Below are positions 51,904 to 59,687 of a stretch of DNA of 64,000 bases, one piece after another. This DNA is from an uncultured Alphaproteobacteria bacterium (GTDB lineage: Bacteria; Pseudomonadota; Alphaproteobacteria; CAAGCB01; CAG-977): contig CAKQWA010000001.1 in NCBI GenBank assembly GCA_934277945.1, forward strand, positions 124,001 to 188,000, read 5' to 3'. Each line of letters begins with the position of its first letter. Position 1 is the first letter of the stretch. The position numbers and the translations under genes were made by a program. Under the pieces are notes generated by a model, which was given only the letters and a program-made list of their open reading frames with translations, made no database searches and was not told the DNA's origin.

Positions 51904-52416
51904 TCAGCGTTTTTTCAGCCTTTTCGCTTTCATCAGCCGCAAACGCCTTTTTTCCAAATCCATCAGATTGCACCGGTGCCGGTTTGTGTTCCACGTCAGT
52001 TCCATGCGCACGCAAGTGTCGATTTCGCGCGCCTTGTCCACGGCGGGCAGAAAAAACATGACGCTTTCCCCCGTCAGAAGCATGAAAGCGATGAAAAACG
52101 GCGCCAGCAGATTCTTTTGCAGATTTTTATATTTAATCAGCAATTCGTAGCACAGGAAAGACCCCAAAACGAATATCGCCGATTCAAACGCGATGCCCGC
52201 CCAAAATTGCGATTTCGCGCTTTCGACGTTGGCGAATTCCGGCTCGTCCGGATACAATCCCAGCGTTTCCAGAAAATCGAACGGCAGGGAAAACCACGAT
52301 TTGACCGTGCGCAGTCCCAAAGCGAACAAAAGCGCCAGATTGAACAGAAAAACGCCGTACCGCGCGGCTGTGCCGGCGGCGCAAAGGCATTTGTTCCAAA
52401 ATCCGTTTTTTTTCAT
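51904..52416 (-). CDS. Membrane protein, unknown
   Basis: The 170-residue product has about three hydrophobic helices (roughly 17-40, 72-95, 103-125) and a strongly basic C-terminal tail (LEKRRLRLMKAKRLKKR). No family recognised. ATG 52416 is chosen because AGGAAG lies upstream; the open frame begins at 52470. The gap to the methyltransferase start is 55 bases, so the two may be cotranscribed. Opposite in direction to the glutamate dehydrogenase gene. Confidence 0.65.
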   Translation of the reverse strand: MKKNGFWNKCLCAAGTAARYGVFLFNLALLFALGLRTVKSWFSLPFDFLETLGLYPDEPEFANVESAKSQFWAGIAFESAIFVLGSFLCYELLIKYKNLQKNLLAPFFIAFMLLTGESVMFFLPAVDKAREIDTCVRMELTWNTNRHRCNLMDLEKRRLRLMKAKRLKKR

Positions 52417-52489
52417 GGCGTTTCTTCCTGCTTTTTCCTTTTTACTATTTTCGCGCGTTTTTGAAAACAAGAATTGTCAAAACAAGGGC

Positions 52490-52516
52490 TTGTCAATCGT
52501 TCAAAGAGAGTATATT
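52490..52516 (+). promoter_or_regulatory. Candidate promoter of the glutamate dehydrogenase gene
   Basis: TTGTCA at 52490 and TATATT at 52511 with a short 15-base spacer; 38 bases before ATG 52555. Confidence 0.35.
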
Positions 52517-52554
52517 TTTGTAAAAATTTATTTTTCAAAGGGGTTCGCAACATA

Positions 52555-54867
52555 ATGACTTTAACGGAAAAACAAAAACTTTTGGACGCTTGGGCGGCGT
52601 ATGTGCAGCAAACGACGGCGGCGACCCGCGCGGCATGCGAGGAAGCGTTCACGGCGTACGCCGACGTGACGGACATGTTGGTGCAGTATTTTGAATTGAA
52701 ATTCAATCCGAAAAAGCAAAACCAGCCGGCTTTGGCGGAAACGGAAAAGGAAATCGAAGGCAAAATGCCGAAAAATCCGGCGATGAAAATGGTCTTTTCC
52801 GTGCTGAAAGCCATGGTGCGTACGAATTTCTATTCGGGCAAGGATTACGTTTCTTTCAAAATCCAAAGCGCGAAAGTGGCGGGATTGCCCGCGCCGCGTC
52901 CGATGGCGGAAATTTTCGTTTCTTCCGATATCATGGACGGCGTGCATCTGCGCTTCGGCAAAATCGCGCGCGGCGGTATTCGCTGGTCGGACAGAAAAGA
53001 CGATTTCAGAACCGAAATTTTGGGACTGGTCAAAGCGCAACAGGTTAAAAACGTCGTCATCGTCCCCGTCGGGTCGAAAGGCGGCTTTTATGTGAAAAAC
53101 GCCGAAAAGGACGATTCCGCGCAGGTGGCGCGCGACAAGGCGGTCGCCGCTTACAAAACCCTGATTCGCGGCATTTTGGATTTGACCGACAACATCAGCG
53201 GGCAGAAAGTCGTACCCGCCGCCGATATCATCCGCTACGACGAGGACGATCCGTATCTGGTCGTCGCCGCCGACAAAGGAACGGCGAGTTTCTCCGACAT
53301 CGCCAACGCCCTGTCCGCCGAATACGGCTTCTGGCTGGGCGACGCGTTCGCTTCGGGCGGTTCCGCCGGCTACGACCACAAGGGCATCGGCATTACGGCG
53401 AAAGGCGCGTGGGAAAGCATCAAACGCCACTTCCGCGAAGCCGGCATCGACGCGAACAAGGACTTCACCGTTGTCGGCAGCGGCTCTCCCGCCGGCGACG
53501 TGTTCGGCAACGGCATGATTCTGAACCGCCACATCAATCTGATTGCCGCGTTCGGCAGCGATTACATCTTTTTGGATCCGCATCCGGACGCCGAAACGTC
53601 TTTCAACGAACGCAAGCGTCTGTTTGACGAAGGCAAAAGATGGGGCGAATACAACAAGGATTTGTTGAGCGAAGGCGGTATGCTGATCAAGCGTTCCGCC
53701 GAGCGCGTCACCGTCACGCCGCAAGTCAAGGAAGTGCTGGATTTGCGCGAAGTCAACCTGACGTGCGACGAACTGATTCAGGCGATTTTGCACGCTCCCG
53801 TCGATTTGATGTATTTCGGCGGCATCGGCACATACGTCAAAGCGACAAGCGAATCGCAGGCCGACGCGAAAGATTCCGCCAACGCGGGATGCCGCGTCAA
53901 CGCGATCGACGTGCGCGCGAAAGTCGTCGCCGAGGGCGCGAATCTGGGCTTTACGCAAAAAGCCCGCGTCGAATACGCCATGAAAGGCGGACGCATCAAC
54001 TCCGACGCTTTGGACAACTCTGCGGGCGTCGACTGCTCCGACCACGAAGTCAACATCAAAATTTTGCTGAACGCCGCCGTCGCGGACGGAAAAATCTCCG
54101 TCGAACAGCGCAACGAAATTTTGAAATCCATGACGGACGACGTCGAAAGACTCGTTTTGCGCGACAACTACCTGCAAACGCAGATTTTGTCATACATGGA
54201 ATTTCGCGGCGCGAAAAGCCTCCCCGGTCAGAAAAAACTGATTAACCGCTTGGAAAAGGCGGGACGCTTGGATCGCGCTTTGGAAAATCTGCCGAGCGAC
54301 GCCGAAATGGACGCGCGCTTCACGCAGGGCAAAAGCCTGACGCGCTCCGAACTGGGCGTGCTGATGGCTTACGCGAAACTGACGCTGAACGAGGATTTGC
54401 TGAACAGCGATTTGCCCGACGATGCGGCTTTTGAAGACGAATTGTTCGCCTATTTCCCGCCGCGCTTGCAGAAGGAATATCCCGATTATGTGCGTTCGCA
54501 CCGCCTGCGCCGCGAAATTGTCGCCACCGTGCTGACGAACGGGCTGATCAACCGCGTCGCCGTCAATTTCACGGGCAAGATGCAGTCCGAAACCGGTGCG
54601 GCGCTGATCGACGTTGTCAAGGCATACGCCGCGATTTACAAAGCGTACGGATTTGACGAAATGTTCAAATACGTCGAAAGCCGCGACGACGAATGGGCGG
54701 TTGCTGATCAATTCAACGCGTTGCGCAGAATCGAACAGGTCATCGAAAACCAGACGGCGACTCTGCTGCGTCGCGGCATGGAAGACGAATTGAGCGAGGA
54801 AATCGCCCGCATCCGCGCGTATCCCGACCCCGAAGTCGCCGCGTTGAAAGAATCGCTGGGACTGTAA
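52555..54867 (+). CDS. NAD-dependent glutamate dehydrogenase, half-length (catalytic part of the GDH-180 family)
   Basis: Oxidatively deaminates glutamate to 2-oxoglutarate and ammonia. The 770-residue protein matches only the C-terminal catalytic half of the roughly 1,600-residue large bacterial GDHs: HLRFGKIARGGIRWSDRKDD, VIVPVGSKGGFYVK, DKGTASFSDIAN, GGSAGYDHKGIGITAKGAWE, VVGSGSPAGDVFGNGM and the AEGANLGFTQKARVEYA segment. The N-terminal ACT-like and helical regulatory part is absent, and the upstream DNA encodes an opposing membrane protein, so it was not merely missed. The start at 52555 lies ten bases after AAGGGG. It looks intact, not broken. Confidence 0.88.
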   Translation: MTLTEKQKLLDAWAAYVQQTTAATRAACEEAFTAYADVTDMLVQYFELKFNPKKQNQPALAETEKEIEGKMPKNPAMKMVFSVLKAMVRTNFYSGKDYVSFKIQSAKVAGLPAPRPMAEIFVSSDIMDGVHLRFGKIARGGIRWSDRKDDFRTEILGLVKAQQVKNVVIVPVGSKGGFYVKNAEKDDSAQVARDKAVAAYKTLIRGILDLTDNISGQKVVPAADIIRYDEDDPYLVVAADKGTASFSDIANALSAEYGFWLGDAFASGGSAGYDHKGIGITAKGAWESIKRHFREAGIDANKDFTVVGSGSPAGDVFGNGMILNRHINLIAAFGSDYIFLDPHPDAETSFNERKRLFDEGKRWGEYNKDLLSEGGMLIKRSAERVTVTPQVKEVLDLREVNLTCDELIQAILHAPVDLMYFGGIGTYVKATSESQADAKDSANAGCRVNAIDVRAKVVAEGANLGFTQKARVEYAMKGGRINSDALDNSAGVDCSDHEVNIKILLNAAVADGKISVEQRNEILKSMTDDVERLVLRDNYLQTQILSYMEFRGAKSLPGQKKLINRLEKAGRLDRALENLPSDAEMDARFTQGKSLTRSELGVLMAYAKLTLNEDLLNSDLPDDAAFEDELFAYFPPRLQKEYPDYVRSHRLRREIVATVLTNGLINRVAVNFTGKMQSETGAALIDVVKAYAAIYKAYGFDEMFKYVESRDDEWAVADQFNALRRIEQVIENQTATLLRRGMEDELSEEIARIRAYPDPEVAALKESLGL

Positions 54868-54944
54868 GGTTTCTCGACTTTTTGACGGCTGTGCGTTTCG
54901 CCTTTGAAAGCGTAAAATCAAGAAAAACGTTTTCGGAGGTCGAA

Positions 54945-55409
54945 ATGAAACCCACAGCCGTCTTTTTTTGCGCCCTTTCCCTTTTAACGCTGACCGCCTG
55001 CGCGTCGGACATCAACGCGGATTCCTATCAGGCGTCCGCCGTCGGTCAGACCGCGCCCGTCGACGACGGCGTGATTGTTGATGTGCGCGCCGTCAACATT
55101 CAAGGGTCTGATTCCCCGTTCGGCGCGGCGGCGGGCGGCGTTGCGGGCGGATTCGCCGCTTCGACGATAGGGCGGGGCAAGGGCAGCGTTCTGGCGGCTG
55201 TCGGCGGCGCGCTGGCGGGCGCGTTGCTGGGCGATTTCACGCAAAAGGAACTGACCGCGCAAAAGGCGTTGCAGTATTTCGTCAGACTGCCGGACGGCAA
55301 AACCGTCAGCGTCATTCAGGGAAGCAAGAACCCTTTGAAAAAAGGGCAAAAAGTGCTTGTCGTATACGGCAGAACAACGAAACTTATCCCCGTCGACGCG
55401 GGCTTTTGA
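54945..55409 (+). CDS. Glycine-zipper outer-membrane lipoprotein, SlyB-like
   Basis: The 154-residue product has a lipoprotein signal, LSLLTLTACAS, with the lipidated cysteine near residue 19. After a linker comes the VIVDVRAVNIQGS motif, a glycine zipper (GAAAGGVAGGFAASTIGRGK, VLAAVGGALAGALLGD) and a C-terminal beta domain (YFVRLPDGKTVSVIQG, VLVVYGRTTKLIPVD). This order fits the SlyB/Pcp outer-membrane lipoproteins. GGAGG lies five bases before ATG 54945, deciding the start. Likely structural or stress related. Confidence 0.85.
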   Translation: MKPTAVFFCALSLLTLTACASDINADSYQASAVGQTAPVDDGVIVDVRAVNIQGSDSPFGAAAGGVAGGFAASTIGRGKGSVLAAVGGALAGALLGDFTQKELTAQKALQYFVRLPDGKTVSVIQGSKNPLKKGQKVLVVYGRTTKLIPVDAGF

Positions 55410-55439
55410 AAGAAAAATATGGAAAAAAGGCTATTTTTG

Positions 55440-55448
55440 TGATATAAC
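55440..55448 (+). promoter_or_regulatory. Extended -10 promoter element of carD
   Basis: TGA followed by TATAAC, about 120 bases before ATG 55568. The -35 region is weak. The long leader contains a hairpin at 55461-55477. Confidence 0.45.
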
Positions 55449-55460
55449 ATTTTCCGATAG

Positions 55461-55477
55461 GGAAGACAGGTTCTTCC
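55461..55477 (+). other. Small hairpin in the carD leader
   Basis: GGAAGA pairs with TCTTCC around CAGGT, about ten bases after the expected transcription start. No T run follows, so it is not a terminator; it might stabilise the 5' end. Confidence 0.35.
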
Positions 55478-55567
55478 GGATGGGATTCACAAAAACGGTC
55501 GGCTCGGTTGCGTTTGATGTAAACGCTTACGGTTTTGCGCCCTCCGTACAAACAAAGGTGGCTTTTT

Positions 55568-56065
55568 ATGGTCAAAGAAGTTGTTTTTTCGGTCGGGGAT
55601 TTCGTTGTTTATCCGGCTCACGGCGTCGGCAAAGTGACAAGCATTACAAAAGACGTGATCGCCAATCAGGAGTTGGAACTGATCGCCGTGCGTTTCGACA
55701 AAGACCGCATGACCCTGCGCGTGCCGATGACAAAGGCGAAAACGTCGGGACTGCGCAAATTGTCCAATCAAAACATCATGGAAACGGCGCTGGAAACTCT
55801 GCGCGGCAAATCAAAAGCGAAACGCGCCATGTGGAGCCGTCGCGCGCAGGAATACGAAGCGAAAATCAATTCCGGCGACCCCGTGTCCATCGCCGAAGTC
55901 GTGCGCGATTTGCACCGTTCCCAGACGCAGACCGAACAGTCGTACAGCGAACGCCAGATTTACGAACAGGCGCTTGACCGCTTGGCGAACGAATTGGCGG
56001 CGCTGGAAAAAATCAACATGCAGGACGCGACCGCGAAACTGACGGACATTCTGTCGGTCGAATGA
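55568..56065 (+). CDS. carD: CarD-family RNA polymerase-binding regulator
   Basis: Binds the RNA polymerase beta subunit and stabilises the open promoter complex. The 165-residue protein has the N-terminal Tudor-like RNAP-interaction domain (FSVGDFVVYPAHGVGKVTSI, ELIAVRFDKDRMTLRVPMTKA) and the C-terminal helical DNA-contact domain with the conserved tryptophan in AKRAMWSRRAQEYEAKINSG. Length is typical of alphaproteobacterial CdnL. AAAGGTGG lies upstream of ATG 55568. Encoded alone, which is usual. Confidence 0.94.
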   Translation: MVKEVVFSVGDFVVYPAHGVGKVTSITKDVIANQELELIAVRFDKDRMTLRVPMTKAKTSGLRKLSNQNIMETALETLRGKSKAKRAMWSRRAQEYEAKINSGDPVSIAEVVRDLHRSQTQTEQSYSERQIYEQALDRLANELAALEKINMQDATAKLTDILSVE

Positions 56066-56095
56066 CGTTTAACCGTGTTTAATCGTGATTTTTTG

Positions 56096-56120
56096 AAGGG
56101 CGGATTGGCAGTCCGCCCTT
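56096..56120 (+). other. Perfect 9-bp hairpin after carD
   Basis: AAGGGCGGA pairs with TCCGCCCTT around TTGGCAG. No T run follows on either strand, so simple intrinsic termination is doubtful; it may protect the 3' end. Confidence 0.45.
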
Positions 56121-56212
56121 AATCGTGACAAAATACGCGGTATTTAAAATTTCATCTCGATTTTTATATGCCAAAAATGGCGGATTTCTTTCGTTTTTTA
56201 TATAAAAATCTG

Positions 56213-56241
56213 TTGACAAGAATATCCGTCCCGCCTATGTA
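56213..56241 (+). promoter_or_regulatory. Promoter of the hydrogenase operon
   Basis: TTGACA at 56213, 17-base spacer, TATGTA at 56236 (TATATA also at 56240); 32 bases before the first gene. Confidence 0.5.
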
Positions 56242-56273
56242 TATAGAGAAATTTATCACGATAAGAGGCGGTA

Positions 56274-56516
56274 ATGATTCCGGTGACCATTTCCATTTGC
56301 ATGGGCAGTGCGTGCTTTGCCCGCGGCAACGCGGAAAACTTGTCTTTTATTGAAAAGTATTTGAAGGAAAAAGGCGTTGACGCTAAAATCAATGTCGTTG
56401 GAGAACGCTGTCGCAACTTGTGCGCGGACGGACCGAACATTTATATCGGGACGAAGCGGTATCAAGGGGTGACGCCTGAAAAACTGCAAGAGATTTTAGA
56501 CGGGGTGTTCGCATGA
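56274..56516 (+). CDS. Thioredoxin-like [2Fe-2S] ferredoxin subunit (first copy)
   Basis: An 80-residue protein with four cysteines (C9, C14, C46, C50) in the order C-x4-C ... C-x3-C, the layout of NuoE-type thioredoxin-like [2Fe-2S] ferredoxins: ICMGSACFARGN and GERCRNLCADGPNIYIG. AAGAGGCGG precedes ATG 56274. It shares ATGA with the sensor-like hydrogenase gene, so it is probably its electron-transfer partner. A similar small protein precedes the second hydrogenase at 59430. Confidence 0.85.
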   Translation: MIPVTISICMGSACFARGNAENLSFIEKYLKEKGVDAKINVVGERCRNLCADGPNIYIGTKRYQGVTPEKLQEILDGVFA

Positions 56517-58285
56517 CAAACAACGGGGTTGTCTATACGCTGACAAACGAATGCCACGACTGCTATAAGTGTATTCGCGAGTGCCGCGTGAAAGCGATTA
56601 AAATCGAAAACGGTCATGCGTCCGTCATTCCCGACAGATGCATCGCCTGCGGTTTGTGCGTGCGCACCTGTCCCGCCGGCGCGAAAAAAGTCAGAAACGA
56701 CCTTGCCGACGCTAAAAATTTATTCCTGACGGGTAGAAAAGTTTATGTGTCGCTGGCTCCCAGCTGGCGCGCGGCGTTCGATTTGTCCGAAAGTCAGGTG
56801 GTCGCCCTGTTTAAGCGTTTGGGCTTTTCCGGCGTCGGCGAAACCGCCGTCGGCGCGGAGGAAGTGTCGATTGAAACCGCCAAAGTCCTGAACGGCGCGC
56901 AAAAGGGGCTGTTTATTTCGTCCGCCTGTCCCGTCGCCGTCGACTTCATCCGCTGTTACCACCCCGATTTTTCCTATCACATCACGCAAATCGCCTCGCC
57001 GGCGCAAACGCACGCGAAATTGCTGAAAGAGCGCGAGGGCGCGGATGTCGACGTCGTGTTTGTGGGACCTTGCATCGGCAAGAAAAACGAATCCGACCGT
57101 CATCCCGATTTGTTGTCCGCCGCGCTGACGTTCGAGGAAATTAAAATCTGGATGAACGACGACGGCGTTAAAGTCGAAGAATTGAACGATGAGGGCGAGG
57201 GATTCATGCCCCGTACCGCTTACGAGGGCGCGCTGTATCCGCTTAACGGCGGGATGATCGAAACAATCAAGCGGGTCGGCGTGCGCGCCGATGTGCAGAT
57301 GACCGCCGTTTCGTCGCTGGATTCGATTGAAAAGGCTTTGGCGGGCTTGGATCCGTCCAAACTGGAAAGCGTCGTGTTTCTGGAACTGCTGGCTTGCGAC
57401 GGCGGCTGTGTCGCCGGTCCGTGCGTCGATACGCAAAAAAGCGGCTTGGAAAACATTTCCGCCGTCATCGCGCACGCCAAACGCCGCAACGTCGTGCCGC
57501 AGGAACCCGAAGTCGTCGTGCCGCTGCCGTTCCCCGCGCGCCCCGTCGTATCCGCCGTTTATACCGTCGAGGATGTCAACAAGGCGCTTGAACGCATCGG
57601 CAAATTCAGTGCGAAAGACGAATTGAACTGCGGCGGGTGCGGCTACGCGACGTGTCGCGGTTTGGCGAAGGCGTTGCTGTCTGGCATGGCTGAACCGTCG
57701 ATGTGCGTGTCCTATATGCGCAAAATCGCGCTGCGCAAGGCGACGGCGATGCTGCGCTGCATGCCGTCCGCCGCGGTTATTGTCGACGGCGATTTGAACA
57801 TTGTCGAAGCGAACGACGCTTTCATGCGGCTGTTTACGGGCGAACAATACGAGTTGTATCAGGCTTTGCCGGACGGTCTGGCGGGTGCGGAATTGACAAA
57901 GGTCGCCGATTTTTCAAAACTGTTCAAGGCGACGCTGAAATCCGGCAAAGACATACACAGGGAGCGCTTTCCCCTGAATTCCAGACTGTACGACGTGACG
58001 GCGTTCACAATCGAAAAGAACGCTTTGGCGGGCGCGATTATCACCGACGTGACGGAAACGGCGGCGTCGCACGAGCAAATCGCCAGAAAAGCGCACGAAG
58101 TCATTACGAAAAACATCTCCATCGTGCAGGAAATCGCCTGTCTTTTGGGGGAGCACATGGTGGAAACGGAAAGTCTGTTGAGCTCGATTGCGCAGGATTA
58201 TGATGAAACGGCGGACGATTCGTCCGTTGACGCATCGGCAAAGGATGAGAATTCATGTTCATCGACATTGCCTGTCATCAAATGA
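56513..58285 (+). CDS. [FeFe]-hydrogenase-like sensor protein with PAS domain (HydS type)
   Basis: A 590-residue protein: two [4Fe-4S] motifs (about residues 14-55), an [FeFe]-hydrogenase large domain (about 75-320), a further four-cysteine cluster domain (C363, C366, C371, C388) and a PAS domain (about 395-515) followed by a helical tail. H-cluster cysteines are kept at C139, C177, C285 and C289, but the proton-relay cysteine before C139 is alanine (SSACP instead of TSCCP). Ala at that site plus a PAS domain are features of sensory hydrogenases. The overlapping phosphatase gene fits signalling. Maturation genes are not in view. Confidence 0.88.
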   Translation: MTNNGVVYTLTNECHDCYKCIRECRVKAIKIENGHASVIPDRCIACGLCVRTCPAGAKKVRNDLADAKNLFLTGRKVYVSLAPSWRAAFDLSESQVVALFKRLGFSGVGETAVGAEEVSIETAKVLNGAQKGLFISSACPVAVDFIRCYHPDFSYHITQIASPAQTHAKLLKEREGADVDVVFVGPCIGKKNESDRHPDLLSAALTFEEIKIWMNDDGVKVEELNDEGEGFMPRTAYEGALYPLNGGMIETIKRVGVRADVQMTAVSSLDSIEKALAGLDPSKLESVVFLELLACDGGCVAGPCVDTQKSGLENISAVIAHAKRRNVVPQEPEVVVPLPFPARPVVSAVYTVEDVNKALERIGKFSAKDELNCGGCGYATCRGLAKALLSGMAEPSMCVSYMRKIALRKATAMLRCMPSAAVIVDGDLNIVEANDAFMRLFTGEQYELYQALPDGLAGAELTKVADFSKLFKATLKSGKDIHRERFPLNSRLYDVTAFTIEKNALAGAIITDVTETAASHEQIARKAHEVITKNISIVQEIACLLGEHMVETESLLSSIAQDYDETADDSSVDASAKDENSCSSTLPVIK

Positions 58286-59418
58286 AAAAATACAATCAGA
58301 ATGCGTACGGCGATTACTTCGCCAGCAAGCGCATTCCGAACGAGTCCCGCCTGCTTGCCGTTCTGTCCGACGGCTTGGGAAGCGGCATCAAGGCGAACAT
58401 TTTGTCGTGCATGACGGCGACGATGCTTTTGCGCTTTATGGAACGGCATATTCCCGTCGGGCGCGCCGCCGAAATCGTCATGAATTCCCTGCCCGTGTGC
58501 AAGGTGCGCAAAATCAGTTATTCGACCTTTTCCGCCGTTGACTGCACGGACGACGGCGATGTCGTTCTGGTCGAGGAGGGGAATCCCGACTTTATTTTGT
58601 GGCGGAGCGGCGTCGCGGCGGATTTGCCGTTTTCCATCATCAATTCAAAAACGTTTAAAAACCGCCACACGCGCGTTTACAAATTCAAAGCCTCTCTTGG
58701 CGACAGAATTGTCATGTGCTCGGACGGCGTAACGCAGGCGGGGCTGGGCGGCGAACGGCTGAAACTGGGGTTGCGCCGCGAGGGACTGGAAGATTATTTA
58801 AGCGCCGTTCTGGCGGACTGTCCCGATATGTCCAGCGACGTGTTATCGCATCACATTGTCGAATACGCGCGTCTGATCGAACCCGACGGACTGCCCAAAG
58901 ACGACGTGTCCGCCTGCGTGCTTTATTTTCGCGAACCGCGCAAGACGCTTGTGTTTACGGGGCCGCCATATCATCAGGAACAGGACGCGGAATACGCCCG
59001 CATTTTCGATTCGTTCGACGGGAAAAAAGCGGTTTGCGGCGGGACGACGGCGAATTTGCTTTCACGCGAACTCAACCGTCCGATTACAATGGATATTTCC
59101 GCGGATGCGGGCGATTTGCCCGCCTGTTCGTTCATGGACGGGGCGGATCTGATAACGGAGGGGATTCTGACGCTGACAAAGGCGGCGGAATATCTGGAAA
59201 CGGGCATTCCCGAAGGAAAGCGGAACGCCGCGGTGCGCTTGGTTGAATTTTTGCTCGACAGCGACAGCATCTTGTTCATGATTGGCGCGAAATTGAATCA
59301 GGCTCATTACGACCCCACTTTGCCCGTTGAAATCGAAATTCGCAAAAATGTCATTCGGCAAATGGCGGATTCTCTTCGGAAAAAATATTATAAAGACGTG
59401 CGTCTGCAATTCATGTAA
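58255..59418 (+). CDS. SpoIIE/PP2C-family serine phosphatase
   Basis: The 387-residue protein starts 31 bases inside the sensor hydrogenase gene. PP2C-type metal motifs are LLAVLSDGLGSGIKANI (D39 G40 region) and GDRIVMCSDGVTQAG (about residue 150), with KDDVSACVLYF later; this is the SpoIIE fold, which dephosphorylates serine or threonine on anti-sigma-factor antagonists and similar proteins. The C-terminal third (about 225-387) is an extra domain that I do not recognise. Overlap suggests that the hydrogenase-like protein controls it, linking redox or H2 state to protein phosphorylation. That link is inference. Confidence 0.85.
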   Translation: MFIDIACHQMKKYNQNAYGDYFASKRIPNESRLLAVLSDGLGSGIKANILSCMTATMLLRFMERHIPVGRAAEIVMNSLPVCKVRKISYSTFSAVDCTDDGDVVLVEEGNPDFILWRSGVAADLPFSIINSKTFKNRHTRVYKFKASLGDRIVMCSDGVTQAGLGGERLKLGLRREGLEDYLSAVLADCPDMSSDVLSHHIVEYARLIEPDGLPKDDVSACVLYFREPRKTLVFTGPPYHQEQDAEYARIFDSFDGKKAVCGGTTANLLSRELNRPITMDISADAGDLPACSFMDGADLITEGILTLTKAAEYLETGIPEGKRNAAVRLVEFLLDSDSILFMIGAKLNQAHYDPTLPVEIEIRKNVIRQMADSLRKKYYKDVRLQFM

Positions 59419-59429
59419 GGAGAAAAAAC

Positions 59430-59687
59430 ATGGCTAAAATCAACGTCAGTGTATGCTTGGGAACAACCTGCTTTGTTATGGGAGCGTCAAACTTGCAGGA
59501 ATTGACACAAATTGTCGAAAAGAAATATCCCGATCAGGTCACCGTTTCCGGCGTTCCCTGTCAGGGAATCTGCTCGGTGAACTGGTCGTTTTCCAAAGCG
59601 CCTTACGTCAAGGTTGACGGCGACGTAATCACCGAGGCGACTGTCGAGAAAGTGCTTGCCGCCATTGAGGAGAAATTGAACAAATGA
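59430..59687 (+). CDS. Thioredoxin-like [2Fe-2S] ferredoxin subunit (second copy)
   Basis: An 85-residue protein with C9, C14, C44 and C48 in the same arrangement as the first gene of the operon (VCLGTTCFVMGAS and GVPCQGICSVN). It has a clear RBS (AAGGAG) and shares ATGA with the catalytic-type hydrogenase gene. It should pass electrons to or from that enzyme. The two small ferredoxins differ enough to be old duplicates, each paired with its own hydrogenase. Confidence 0.85.
   Translation: MAKINVSVCLGTTCFVMGASNLQELTQIVEKKYPDQVTVSGVPCQGICSVNWSFSKAPYVKVDGDVITEATVEKVLAAIEEKLNK

Noticed and set aside
52561..54177. 538-codon minus-strand open frame opposite glutamate dehydrogenase
   Set aside because: Antisense artefact of high GC at third positions; no recognisable domain.
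54883..54918. Promoter for the SlyB-like gene (TTGACG and TAAAAT)
   Set aside because: The spacer is about 25 bases, too long for a normal promoter.
56096..56120. Intrinsic terminator for carD
   Set aside because: The stem is perfect but there is no T run, so it is listed as a hairpin only.
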